A DNA stretch of 64,000 nt from positions 327,435-391,434 of the forward strand of contig JAEZOB010000042.1 of assembly GCA_023414355.1 (NCBI GenBank), given 5' to 3'. The stretch is from Bacillota bacterium (GTDB taxonomy: Bacteria; Bacillota; Clostridia; Lachnospirales; Lachnospiraceae). Each line of letters opens with the position of its first letter. The stretch's first letter is position 1. This document shows positions 16,881-25,988 of this stretch, piece after piece. The position numbers were made by a program, and so were the translations under genes. The notes beneath the pieces were generated by a model. That model saw nothing but the letters and a program-made list of their open reading frames with translations, made no database searches and was not told where the DNA came from.

Positions 16881-19727
16881 TTATTCATTGAATTTTGCAC
16901 CGCACTTCGGACAGATATTGTCTCCTTTATAAACATGCCCACATCTGTAGCAGCATTTTACACTATGCTTCTCCTTTGCGATATATGCAATGTCTCTGGA
17001 TTCCGGTTTTTCCTTCAGATAAGAAACAAATTCATCTAAAATCTTGGAAAATCCTTGCACATCTGATAATTTCAAGGAATTGGACAGTTTTATCTTACCT
17101 GAGCTCTCTGTATCAGCATAAATTTTTCTGCCTCTGCGGGTTATGATTTTACCGACTTGCATCACATCAATTGTTCCTGACTCAGTAATGGTATTATAAA
17201 ATATGTGGTCCGGTGTTAATACAAAACCTCTTTTTCCATCTGCTTTTACTGAAGCATCGCAGATTAAGATAGGGAATTCATATTTACCTCTTCCTGATGC
17301 GTAAGAATTGAGTGCGTTACGGATCACTGTATTCTCTTCTTCTGTACCACACCGTATTCCTGCTCTCACATTATAGTAATGAACTCTTTCAGAATTTGAT
17401 GTATACTTACTCAGATCCTTTGTCAACTTACCCACCAGCTGCTCGCATTCGTTCATTTTGATCTTTGTCAGGCGTTTTTCAATCAACCCTAGTGTATTTG
17501 TTTTTAACTCAGGCAGCAGGTCTCTCTTTGTGATCTCTTCATATGCCTTTAATCCTCTTTCATAGGTTAACTCTGCAGGATCACCGCAGATTCTCTTTAT
17601 GGAAGCTTCATCAAGAGTATAAATCTTGTCATGAATATTCTCTAGATAAGGGGCAATATGATTATCTTCAAATCCTTCTTTTTTCAGATCCTGATACAAC
17701 CGCATATAAGAGCTTCTGTCTTTGGCATTGGCTTTTTTAATCAGTGCGGCAATCTCCTGTTTTACCGCTTCTTCTCTCCTTAATTCAAGATATTCCATAT
17801 CTTCATCATGATCTATCGCCGTATATTGCGCAATTCTATCCTTAAATAACAGATACTGTTTCTTACTGAAGTGCTCCGGTATCTCCTGTCGAAGGGACGT
17901 GAGTTCTTTTCTTCCCCTGGCTTCCAGAAGTTTTTGTAAAGGGGCTAATAAAGACTCTCTGATTTCATCGCTGACATCTTCTCTCCTAATGTCCTCCATC
18001 ACCCGTTGGATCGTTCTATAATCCTTTCCCTTGCAGGCTTCAGCCTTTTCTCTTAGGTTATTCTCAGGATCAATGTAGGGGGCAAGATATATTTTGTCAC
18101 TTTCTGTGTCTCCTATATAAGGATTCCCAAGCTTTGAAGACATGATTTTTTTTTCTTCATCGGATTGCTCCAGTTCAGAGAAGGAGCTCCCGATCTGTGT
18201 CAAATTCTCCTCATCTTCATCAGTATAACCGGAAGTCTTTTCTCTGGTATTACCGGAAGTCTTTTCTCCGGTATTGCCGGAAGTCTTTTCTCCGGTATAC
18301 TCATACTGAAATCTTTTTCCGATTTTCTTCTGATCTTTTTTGTCCGTCTGCTTATCCTTCCCATCACCGATGCTTCTTAGATGACCGCTTCCCTGTTTTG
18401 GAGCTACATTCTTGTCTGCACCGATCTCTTCCTCATGATAACGGGATAAGGTAAAAAGGTTGTCCTTCTCCTCATCACTCATCGCATTTCGTTTTTCTTT
18501 GACTCCCTGAACTATATTCCTTACAGCAACAGTTTCTTCTGCCGTTTCCTCCCTGTGTTCGTTCCTTATTTTATTTTTCTCTTCTCTCTCTTTTACAGTT
18601 TCGGCATGTTGTTTTCTCTTTTTTATTTCTTTTACTACTATTCGCCTGCATCTTTCTACACTATTGGGAGGGAAGAAGCCCATATCCATCTTTTCATCCA
18701 GATTACTGACCTCCTGATCGGATAAGGAGTCTATATCAGCACAGATTTCCTCCAGTTGCGTCTCGTTTTTGCTTTTTATTTGCTTGTACTCAGCCTCATA
18801 CTGATTTAAATTACAATTATAGGTTCTTACTCCCGACTTTCCTATAATTTCGATATAGTCCTCATAGGCCTCGCTATCCTCTTCAAAATCAAGCGTATAA
18901 ACACTTCCATCTGTTAAAAGGAGATTCGGCTTGGGCGTAAAGAGACGATGGCAGACATGACAGGTATATGCTCTGGCAAGATATACCCCCTTCTCATCAG
19001 TCTCAATCAGCAGCTCCTCTCCCTCGGGATAGATAACCATTGACAGCTTTTCCTTACAAATTGGACATTTGCTGTTAACCTTATAGAAGTTATTTCCGAT
19101 TCTGGTTTTCCTTTTTTCCTCATCCGTTAATTCTTCTTTATCAAAGATATCATTTTCGCTCTTCCATACAATTTTATGCCATAAACCGATATCATATTTT
19201 CCTTTTCCGTGAGCTGCTTCCTCAGGCACCTGTTCAACAGCCTGCTCTGCTTTTATTTGCTCCTGTTTTTCCTGTTGATCTAATATCAGCTGTATCATAT
19301 CCTCGTAGGTTATCTGAACACCACTTCTATATAACCTGAGGTTATCCGCGGACAGCAGTGGCTCAACCTCTATTTCCCTGAGAATATTACTAAATAGGGC
19401 ATTAATCTGTGGATAATCCCTTTCTACTGTCAGTCCTTTGATTTTACCCCATTTTCCGAATGCATACAGCGTCATATTGAGTACATTTTCCAGCATCTCA
19501 TTCTTTGTGATCTGAACAATCGAATCCTCTTTCAAATTCACCTCTGCTGTATTACTGCCGACTGCCTTATTACCGAAATCAAATATCATAACACTGTCAC
19601 TGCCTGCAAGCACCAGATTGTTGTTCCTGATGATAAAGATATCGTTCCATGTAAAATTTCTGCCCATGGTGTTGATCAACTTCACAAATACGACCTTCAG
19701 TCCTGCATTTGCCCTCAGTAAAATCAT
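16881..19727 (-). CDS. Large zinc-ribbon protein of unknown function
   Basis: The 948-residue protein has no family I recognise with confidence. Visible parts are: an N-terminal beta-rich region (about 1-100); a zinc site with CPIC at 221-224 and CHVC at 256-259; a long charged, probably coiled or disordered stretch (about 330-500) with three TGEKTSGN-like repeats; a helical region (about 530-760); a beta-rich domain (about 820-910) resembling bacterial PH-like domains; and a C-terminal zinc ribbon with Cys 926, 929, 939 and 942. There is no signal peptide or membrane helix. AAGGAAG lies 6 nt before the ATG. It lies downstream of the TetM-like/NYN fusion on the same strand, separated by a 9-bp tandem repeat. 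Confidence 0.75.
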   Translation of the reverse strand: MILLRANAGLKVVFVKLINTMGRNFTWNDIFIIRNNNLVLAGSDSVMIFDFGNKAVGSNTAEVNLKEDSIVQITKNEMLENVLNMTLYAFGKWGKIKGLTVERDYPQINALFSNILREIEVEPLLSADNLRLYRSGVQITYEDMIQLILDQQEKQEQIKAEQAVEQVPEEAAHGKGKYDIGLWHKIVWKSENDIFDKEELTDEEKRKTRIGNNFYKVNSKCPICKEKLSMVIYPEGEELLIETDEKGVYLARAYTCHVCHRLFTPKPNLLLTDGSVYTLDFEEDSEAYEDYIEIIGKSGVRTYNCNLNQYEAEYKQIKSKNETQLEEICADIDSLSDQEVSNLDEKMDMGFFPPNSVERCRRIVVKEIKKRKQHAETVKEREEKNKIRNEHREETAEETVAVRNIVQGVKEKRNAMSDEEKDNLFTLSRYHEEEIGADKNVAPKQGSGHLRSIGDGKDKQTDKKDQKKIGKRFQYEYTGEKTSGNTGEKTSGNTREKTSGYTDEDEENLTQIGSSFSELEQSDEEKKIMSSKLGNPYIGDTESDKIYLAPYIDPENNLREKAEACKGKDYRTIQRVMEDIRREDVSDEIRESLLAPLQKLLEARGRKELTSLRQEIPEHFSKKQYLLFKDRIAQYTAIDHDEDMEYLELRREEAVKQEIAALIKKANAKDRSSYMRLYQDLKKEGFEDNHIAPYLENIHDKIYTLDEASIKRICGDPAELTYERGLKAYEEITKRDLLPELKTNTLGLIEKRLTKIKMNECEQLVGKLTKDLSKYTSNSERVHYYNVRAGIRCGTEEENTVIRNALNSYASGRGKYEFPILICDASVKADGKRGFVLTPDHIFYNTITESGTIDVMQVGKIITRRGRKIYADTESSGKIKLSNSLKLSDVQGFSKILDEFVSYLKEKPESRDIAYIAKEKHSVKCCYRCGHVYKGDNICPKCGAKFNE

Positions 19728-19853
19728 AGAAAACTTCCTTCCTATCAGTTATCACTAATTCCGATATCACCTGATTTATCTGTTGTAATACTTTAATCTC
19801 TGCACCACTTTATCTGTTTTACTATTTACTATATTACTAATTTATCTAATGTA

Positions 19854-19972
19854 CTGTTTTATCTGCTTTATCTGCTTTATCTGCTTTATCTGCTTTATCT
19901 GTTTTATCCGCTTTATCTGTTTTATCTTTTTATCTGTTTTATCTGTTTTATCTGTTTTATCTGTTTTACCAT
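19854..19972. repeat. 9-bp tandem repeat CTGYTTTAT, about 13 units
   Basis: CTGCTTTAT/CTGTTTTAT units follow one another, with a few imperfect ones, in the 317-bp gap between the fusion GTPase and the zinc-ribbon gene. Degenerate units extend left to about 19798. There is no coding frame. The repeat unit is prone to length change by slippage. The rest of the gap shows no clear promoter. Confidence 0.8.
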
Positions 19973-20044
19973 TTCATCTTATGTACTGTTTAAATCTCTT
20001 GTTTTAATCTATATTATCATATTCTTGAAGGCTGTACACTCCTT

Positions 20045-22846
20045 CTATTCCTCCAAAGACTCACGAATACTCTCATCAATGCGGTCCCCGAGATAGGCCC
20101 GGCCTCCGGGTAACCTGTCCAGATAATCTTTGCGAATCTGATCATTGATGCGAGTTACCTCTTCCTTCAAATCATTGGCAGACAGTCTCAAGGCTCCCTT
20201 TCCCAGGATAATGAGTTGCTCCAGGGCATCGGAGGTAGCAACTGTAACACGGTGTTCCTTTGCGATTTCATGCGTTACTTTCTCAATATATTGATCTGCT
20301 GTCTCCGCTTCCTTGGTATAGACCACATGGATATTATGATAATCCAGAACCTCGCCGATTCCTCCCTTTACCTTATAAGCATCAAAAACCAGGATCAGAA
20401 TACAGTTTTTAAAACCCTGATAGTTACTTAGGATATCCATGAGCTTATTTCTCGCCGCATCCATATTCTCCTTGGCAAGTTCGTTCAACTCCTCCCAAGA
20501 AAAGATGATATTATACCCGTCAACCAGAAGATAATCCTTGATCGCTTCCTTATCATTCTTCGGCTGTCGTATGACTGTCTGATCCGTACCTCTTTCAGAA
20601 TGGTGAGGCTTTCTCTCATAACCCAGCGCACTATGGGAGGGATTCAATCTCTGTTTGATCGGGCCAAAGGTACGAACAAAGATGTCTTCGAGTTCTTTCT
20701 CCTCACTGGCAGTGATATCATTGCTTTTCCTAGTTTTAATCCCTGTCTTCTCTTTTACCGAAGTCTCAGTTTTTCTTTCTACAGTCATAGAATCACGTGC
20801 TGTATCCGTCTGTTCCATCGAATTCAGAGGATCTCTCTCTATGGTCTTATCCGTAATAAGAACCCTTTCCTCAACATCAACATCATCGTCCGGTTGCCAT
20901 TCATGTTCCAGATGCATATACTCTTCGACTTTGTCCCAATTGACCGTAAATCCGACTCCATGGGCACAAAAAACAGAGCCTGTCGGATGATCCATATCCC
21001 GTTCACTGTCATATCCCATGCTTTCTATTACTTCATTCGCATTATGGCAGGTTTCATGCCCCTTTGGCAGACAAAACAGCTTTCCTCTGCCTTTGGTATA
21101 CGAGGTCACTTCCGCCTGATATCCCTGTAAGGTAGCAACCGGTGCGCTTCCGGTAAGAACCGCTGTCTCCCCTGCGATCTCAGGCGGGTTGAAGCTGCCG
21201 CTCATCCGTTGCAGATCCGACATGGCTCTTCCTACTGTCTCAGCGGGAATTTCCAGTCTGAAATTATAACACGGCTCCAGCAGAATACTTTTTGCTTTTT
21301 TTAGTCCTTGCCTTACCGCCCTATAGGTTGCCTGCCTGAAATCTCCACCTTCAGTATGTTTTAAGTGCGCACGTCCAGTAATTAAAGTGATCTTAAGGTC
21401 GGTGATTGGAGCACCGATCAGTACTCCAACATGCTCCTTCTCCTCCAGATGGGTTAGAATTAGTCTCTGCCAGCTGCGATCCAGGATATCCTCACTGCAG
21501 CTGCTGCCAAATTCTAGACCACTTCCGGGCTCACCCGGCTCCAATAACAGATGCACTTCTGCATAATGCCGTAATGGTTCAAAATGTCCGACACCTACTA
21601 CAGGTTCCTGTATGGTTTCTTTATAAACGATATTACCCTGATCAAATTCCACATGAAATCCAAAACGTTCCAGTATCAGCGCCTTCAGAACTTCTACCTG
21701 AACCTCTCCCATCAGCTGTACATGGATTTCCTTTAACTGATCGGACCATACAATATGCAGCAGTGGATCTTCTTCCTCCAGTTGACGTAACTTAGAAAGC
21801 ACAGGATGAGCCTCTATGCCGGGTGGAAGTATCAGTTTATAATTCAACACCGGTTCCAGGATCGGTAATTCGGATACAGCCTCTGTCCCAAGTCCTTCAC
21901 CCGGATAGGTCTTGCTAAGTCCTGTTACAGTACACACGCATCCAGCTGGAACAGTCTCTGTTGTCTCATACCTAGCACCCGAATAGATCCTGATCTGATC
22001 CACCTTCTCTTCCCATACTTCGGTATCTAAAGCCTTGGTACCAAGATTAGTCAGCAGGTCCTTTACCTTCAGGCTTCCTCCTGTAATTTTCATATAGGTT
22101 AGGCGATTCCCTTGCTCATCCCTGGCAATCTTAAAGACCTTTGCTCCAAACTCTTCCTTCGTTACAGGAACGGTTGTGTACAGAGAAAGTCCGGAAAGAA
22201 AAGCTTCCACACCCGCTAACTTCAGCGCAGAACCAAAGTAGCAGGGAAATAACCTTCTTTTATCTATCAAATCCGCAATATGTTCAGTCTTTATACTGCC
22301 TGTCCCCGTATATTGATCCAGCAATGCTTCATCACACATTGCAATGTTCTCCATAAACTCCACCGGATTGATATCTGTACTAAAATCTTCACATCCGTCA
22401 TCCAGCAGTCTTTTCAATTCCTCCATCAGAACTTTTCGGTCCGTGCCCTCCAAATCCATCTTATTTATGAACAGAAAGGTGGGGATCCGATACCGTGCGA
22501 GCAGTCTCCATAAGGTTAGAGTATGCCCTTGTACCCCATCACTTCCACTGATGACTAATATTGCATAATTAAGTACTTGCAGCGTACGCTCCATTTCTGC
22601 AGAAAAATCTACATGACCTGGTGTATCTAAAAGAGTGGCTTCCAAATCCTTGTATGAAAATACGACCTGTTTTGAAAAGATAGTAATCCCTCTTGCTCGT
22701 TCCATCTCATAGGTGTCCAGAAAAGCGTCCTTGTGATCTACCCTGCCCAATTTTCTGATACTGCCGGTCAGATATAGTATCCCTTCCGCCAGTGTCGTTT
22801 TTCCCGCATCTACATGGGCTAAAATTCCGATTACCAACTTTTTCAT
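20045..22846 (-). CDS. TetM/EF-G-like ribosomal GTPase fused to a Rae1-like NYN nuclease domain
   Basis: The 933-residue protein has three parts. Residues 1-640 form a translational GTPase of the Tet(M)/Tet(O) ribosomal-protection type: P-loop 'AHVDAGKTT' (10-18), switch 'DTPGH' (74-78) and 'NKMD' (128-131), then EF-G-like domains II-V. Residues 640-770 are a charged linker. Residues 771-910 form a YacP/Rae1-like NYN domain with conserved acids in 'VDGYN' (Asp776), 'VFDAY' (Asp822), 'KEAETADQ' (Glu848, Asp851) and 'ATSD' (Asp873). Family knowledge: Tet(M) binds the ribosomal A site, and B. subtilis Rae1 cleaves mRNA in the A site. In Tet(M) the tip loop of domain IV reads YSPVST; here that place reads 'HLKHTEGGDF', so classical tetracycline release is doubtful. 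Function as a ribosome-bound nuclease is inference. Confidence 0.88.
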   Translation of the reverse strand: MKKLVIGILAHVDAGKTTLAEGILYLTGSIRKLGRVDHKDAFLDTYEMERARGITIFSKQVVFSYKDLEATLLDTPGHVDFSAEMERTLQVLNYAILVISGSDGVQGHTLTLWRLLARYRIPTFLFINKMDLEGTDRKVLMEELKRLLDDGCEDFSTDINPVEFMENIAMCDEALLDQYTGTGSIKTEHIADLIDKRRLFPCYFGSALKLAGVEAFLSGLSLYTTVPVTKEEFGAKVFKIARDEQGNRLTYMKITGGSLKVKDLLTNLGTKALDTEVWEEKVDQIRIYSGARYETTETVPAGCVCTVTGLSKTYPGEGLGTEAVSELPILEPVLNYKLILPPGIEAHPVLSKLRQLEEEDPLLHIVWSDQLKEIHVQLMGEVQVEVLKALILERFGFHVEFDQGNIVYKETIQEPVVGVGHFEPLRHYAEVHLLLEPGEPGSGLEFGSSCSEDILDRSWQRLILTHLEEKEHVGVLIGAPITDLKITLITGRAHLKHTEGGDFRQATYRAVRQGLKKAKSILLEPCYNFRLEIPAETVGRAMSDLQRMSGSFNPPEIAGETAVLTGSAPVATLQGYQAEVTSYTKGRGKLFCLPKGHETCHNANEVIESMGYDSERDMDHPTGSVFCAHGVGFTVNWDKVEEYMHLEHEWQPDDDVDVEERVLITDKTIERDPLNSMEQTDTARDSMTVERKTETSVKEKTGIKTRKSNDITASEEKELEDIFVRTFGPIKQRLNPSHSALGYERKPHHSERGTDQTVIRQPKNDKEAIKDYLLVDGYNIIFSWEELNELAKENMDAARNKLMDILSNYQGFKNCILILVFDAYKVKGGIGEVLDYHNIHVVYTKEAETADQYIEKVTHEIAKEHRVTVATSDALEQLIILGKGALRLSANDLKEEVTRINDQIRKDYLDRLPGGRAYLGDRIDESIRESLEE

Positions 22847-22996
22847 TCCTTATCTCCTGTAACTTATTTCTTCACTCTTTCAAACATGATGCAGCTTCGC
22901 AGTATCTCAAATAATCATAGAAGAACAAGGAATGAGCACCATAAACATGAATTTAAGTACTATAAATACACGATGCAACTATTCACAGTTCTTCAG

Positions 22997-23163
22997 AAAT
23001 CATTCTGGTACTTTCAGAATGATTTTCACACTTTCAGACATGCCCGACAGAGTCGGGCGTAAATGCTGGAAGTTGAAGAAGAAGTTCATAATGAAATTCC
23101 TATGGATTTCATTATGGAATTCTTCAGGATCATTCTGGTACTTTCAGAATGATTTTCACACTT
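22997..23163. repeat. Modular hairpin repeat (family B), copy upstream of MATE gene
   Basis: Hairpin AATCATTCT-GGTACTTTC-AGAATGATT appears twice (about 22997-23025 and 23128-23155), each followed by TTCACACTT. Between them lie CATGCCCGAC/GTCGGGCG with AAATGCTGGAAGTTGAAG, and the module AATGAAATTCC/GGATTTCATT. The middle block is shared with 56640-56700. It occupies most of the 488-bp gap between divergent genes; the remainder is the MATE promoter. Confidence 0.75.
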
Positions 23164-23244
23164 AACAGTTTAACAGTATAAGAATAATAATAAATTATAT
23201 AATTCGGGAATGCAAGGTGTTCCTACTGGGAGTATAAAATAAGC

Positions 23245-23320
23245 TTGACCTTCCATTTTCAGAAGCGTATAATCCCTATTCATACAACTGCTTTAGGATG
23301 AGTGATCGAAAGTTTCGATC
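23245..23320 (+). promoter_or_regulatory. Promoter and palindrome for the MATE gene
   Basis: -35 TTGACC (23245-23250), a 17-bp spacer and -10 TATAAT (23268-23273) make a strong sigma-A promoter. The perfect palindrome GATCGAAAGTTTCGATC (23304-23320) lies in the leader, 14 bp before the ATG, and could be an operator or a hairpin masking translation. Confidence 0.7.
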
Positions 23321-23334
23321 TTAGGTGACCTATC

Positions 23335-24693
23335 ATGAAGAATAACTTTCTAAAACAAAATAATGAACAAAGACGAGCTTTAATCCTGAATGGACCGGTA
23401 TCCACAACAATCCTACTTCTTTCTGTCCCCACACTTATGCTGGGGTTGGTTCAATCCGTTATTCCGGTGATTGATGGTCTATTTCTCAATAATTTTGCCG
23501 GCACTGTAGCTGCCAGTGCTGTCACTTACTGTATCCCTATTGTCAATATCACTGTTGCCCTAGCACAGGGCTTGAGCGTTGCTGGTATGGCTGTCATCGG
23601 GCAATCCAACGGTAAGGGGAATTTCGATGCCAGCCGTAAAATCTCAACCCAGCTGATCGTATTTACCTTCCTTCTAGGTTTTATTTTAGCTCCACTTCTG
23701 CTCGTACTTGCTTTTCCTGTCTCCTCCCATGTAAATGCCGAGATTTCACATGATGTGTTTGTATATCTTGCCTTGAATGCTGCTGTGATTCCTTTTTCCT
23801 TTATGGAGTCCATCTATAATGCAATAAAAAATGCACAGGGAAAGCCTGAGGATACCTTTGTACGGATGATTCTCATGCTTGTTTTAAAAATAGTCTTCAG
23901 TGCTTTTTTTATCGCCGTACTCCACTGGGGACTCGTTGGTTCAGTTATGGCATCCCTGGCCTCCAATCTGCTGATCACAGTATGGATGTATTATGAACTG
24001 TATATCAAGGCCGATGGTGACCGTTTTAGTATGGCAGGCTTTCGATTCGATAAGCAAATCATTAAAAATTTAATTCATATCGGGTTTCCTTCCATGCTCT
24101 CTAGTGTAATGCTAAATCTCGGTTTCTTTCTCATCAATAATGAAGTAGAAAAATACGGCCCCATTGTCTTAAACGGACAGGGAATAGCTAACAGTATCAC
24201 ATCCGTGTGCTTTATTCTTCCCTCCTCCTTTGGTTCCTCTGTCACCACCATGGTCAGCATGAATGTTGGTGCCAAGCAGGTGGATAAAGCAAAAAAGTCC
24301 TGTCTCATTGGCTGTATCATCAGCGCAATCACCGCAGCACTGCTAATCGCTATTATTGTTCCTCTTTCTTCAAGACTTACGATTCTCTTCACCCGTGATG
24401 CTGAGGTTCTTGCAGTAGCGAATCGTGCTCTTCATATCTACACCTATTCCGTGATCGGCTTTGGAATCTGCATGGTTCAGCAGGGTGCCTTCATCGGTTT
24501 GGGGCGGACCCGTATTACCTTAGTGCTTAGTGTTCTTCGTATCTGGCTATTACGATATGTATTCATATTGGCGACCCAGCATTATCTCAGTTTCTATTCT
24601 GTATTCTGGGGTAACCTTTTTTCAAATTACATAGCAGCCCTGATTACCACAATTATGATTCTAAGAACGAAATGGATTTCTGATTTGGACTAA
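23335..24693 (+). CDS. MATE-family efflux transporter
   Basis: The 452-residue protein has about 12 membrane helices and two MatE halves. N-terminal 'LILNGPVSTTILLLSVPTL' and 'VIDGLFLNNFAG' are family features. It exports drugs or cationic metabolites using a Na+ or H+ gradient. It belongs to a different MATE branch from the 1540-2907 protein. The ribosome site is weak (TAGGTGA), and the palindrome at 23304-23320 lies close to the start. It is transcribed rightwards from its own strong promoter. Confidence 0.9.
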   Translation: MKNNFLKQNNEQRRALILNGPVSTTILLLSVPTLMLGLVQSVIPVIDGLFLNNFAGTVAASAVTYCIPIVNITVALAQGLSVAGMAVIGQSNGKGNFDASRKISTQLIVFTFLLGFILAPLLLVLAFPVSSHVNAEISHDVFVYLALNAAVIPFSFMESIYNAIKNAQGKPEDTFVRMILMLVLKIVFSAFFIAVLHWGLVGSVMASLASNLLITVWMYYELYIKADGDRFSMAGFRFDKQIIKNLIHIGFPSMLSSVMLNLGFFLINNEVEKYGPIVLNGQGIANSITSVCFILPSSFGSSVTTMVSMNVGAKQVDKAKKSCLIGCIISAITAALLIAIIVPLSSRLTILFTRDAEVLAVANRALHIYTYSVIGFGICMVQQGAFIGLGRTRITLVLSVLRIWLLRYVFILATQHYLSFYSVFWGNLFSNYIAALITTIMILRTKWISDLD

Positions 24694-24803
24694 TGATGAT
24701 TCCAGCGAGTTTAACGGGTTGATATTGACTGATCCGTTTATTCATGCTATTTTCAGGTTAGGTTATCCAGTCATTATTGTCTGATCCATAAAGGAGGTAT
24801 AAA

Positions 24804-25646
24804 ATGGAAGAACAAATGAACTATCAGGCTGATGTTGATGCTATCCTGGCAAAACGTTTCGACAACGGAGGAGATCTTTGGGCTACTCCTGACAAACGTA
24901 TCATGAAGGGCAGTCCATTTACTACACTCGACTGTGCACTCATGCTAACCGAATTAGGTATGACTCCTACAGAACCTGTATTGAAGGAAACTGCTGAGTT
25001 GATCCTTAGCTGCTGGCGCGAAGACGGACGCTTTAAGGTAGCTCCGGAGGGTGGTATCTATCCATGTCATACGATTCATGCCGCAAGAACTTTATGTTAT
25101 CTGGGTTATGCCTCCGATGCACGGTTACTTAAAACCTTTGAACATCTTCTCCAAATCCAGCATATTGACGGTGGATGGCGATGTAATAAATTCACCTTCG
25201 GGAGAGGACCGGAGACGGAATATTCCAATCCCGGCCCTACCTTGGCTGCTTTGGACTCTTTTCGGTTTACCCCTTTACGAAATACTATAGCCGCTCTGGA
25301 CCAGGCAGTAGAATTCCTGCTACACCACTGGGAGACCCGGCTACCCCTCGGTCCCTGCCATTACGGCATTGGCACTCTCTTCTTCCAGGTGACCTATCCC
25401 TTCGGTAATTATAATCTTTTCTTTTATGTTTATGTCCTTTCCTTTTATGACAAAGCAAAGAAAGACCCGAGATTTCTGGAAGCACTCGGGGTTTTAGAAG
25501 GAAAATTACAGAATGGAAGACTGATTTCAGAGCGTCCTAATCAGAAGCTTGCAGGATTTGCCTTCTGTAAGAAAGGAGAACCGACTGATCTGGGTACAAA
25601 ACGTTATAGGGAGATATTAAGTAACCTATCAACTACAGCTTCGTAA
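24804..25646 (+). CDS. Alpha/alpha-toroid (terpene cyclase/prenyltransferase-like) protein of unknown function
   Basis: The 280-residue protein has repeating helical units with 'W-x-DGRF' and 'QIQHIDGGWRC' motifs, as in squalene-cyclase and prenyltransferase beta-subunit toroids. A possible metal site 'PCHTIHAAR' and many Cys/His are present. There is no DxDD or QW set complete enough to call a cyclase. It is cytosolic, with no signal peptide. AAAGGAGG precedes the ATG. It follows the MATE gene by 110 bp on the same strand and may share its transcript. The enzyme activity is unknown. Confidence 0.65.
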   Translation: MEEQMNYQADVDAILAKRFDNGGDLWATPDKRIMKGSPFTTLDCALMLTELGMTPTEPVLKETAELILSCWREDGRFKVAPEGGIYPCHTIHAARTLCYLGYASDARLLKTFEHLLQIQHIDGGWRCNKFTFGRGPETEYSNPGPTLAALDSFRFTPLRNTIAALDQAVEFLLHHWETRLPLGPCHYGIGTLFFQVTYPFGNYNLFFYVYVLSFYDKAKKDPRFLEALGVLEGKLQNGRLISERPNQKLAGFAFCKKGEPTDLGTKRYREILSNLSTTAS

Positions 25647-25699
25647 GATTTTTAAACACCGTTTCATCCTTTTGCTCAAACATGAAAGCTTTTCATGTT

Positions 25700-25908
25700 T
25701 GACCTATTCAAAATATCAGCAAAGCAGATATTTATATATCATGTATTCAGAATATCTGCTTTAAAGTTATTTATGTATCATGTATTCAAAGTATCTGCTT
25801 TGCAGTTATATATGTATCATGCATTTAATAAATATCTGCTTTGCAGTTATTTATGTATCATGTATTCAAAATATCTGCTTTACAGACAATTAAATGTCAT
25901 GTATTTAA
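25700..25908. repeat. 39-41 bp tandem repeat, about five units
   Basis: Units resemble TATCATGTATTCAAAATATC followed by TGCTTTGCAGTTATTTATG. The first unit is divergent and partly inverted; the last is truncated. There are no spacers between units, so it is not a CRISPR. A related fragment (ATTCAAAAATATCTGCTTTAC) occurs near 57417-57437. Confidence 0.75.
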
Positions 25909-25909
25909 A

Positions 25910-25953
25910 AAAGATAAGGATAACAGTACACATGCCTGTTACCCTTATCTTTC
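25910..25953. terminator. Bidirectional terminator between convergent genes
   Basis: AAAGATAAGG-x-TAACAG pairs with CTGTTACCCTTATCTTT, flanked by A-run and T-rich sequence. It separates the toroid gene from the convergent ABC-2 permease gene. Confidence 0.75.
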
Positions 25954-25988
25954 ATTTAATTTACTGATAAAAACTTACTACCGATATG

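Noticed and set aside
20600..21130. 176-codon plus-strand frame inside the fusion GTPase gene
   Set aside because: Antisense shadow of a well-supported gene, no ribosome site and no recognisable domain.
20045..22846. Annotation as a tetracycline-resistance gene
   Set aside because: The domain IV tip loop lacks the YSPVST-type sequence and the protein has an extra nuclease domain; resistance cannot be claimed.
25700..25908. Possible CRISPR array
   Set aside because: Units are contiguous and AT-rich with no spacers, and there are no cas genes nearby.
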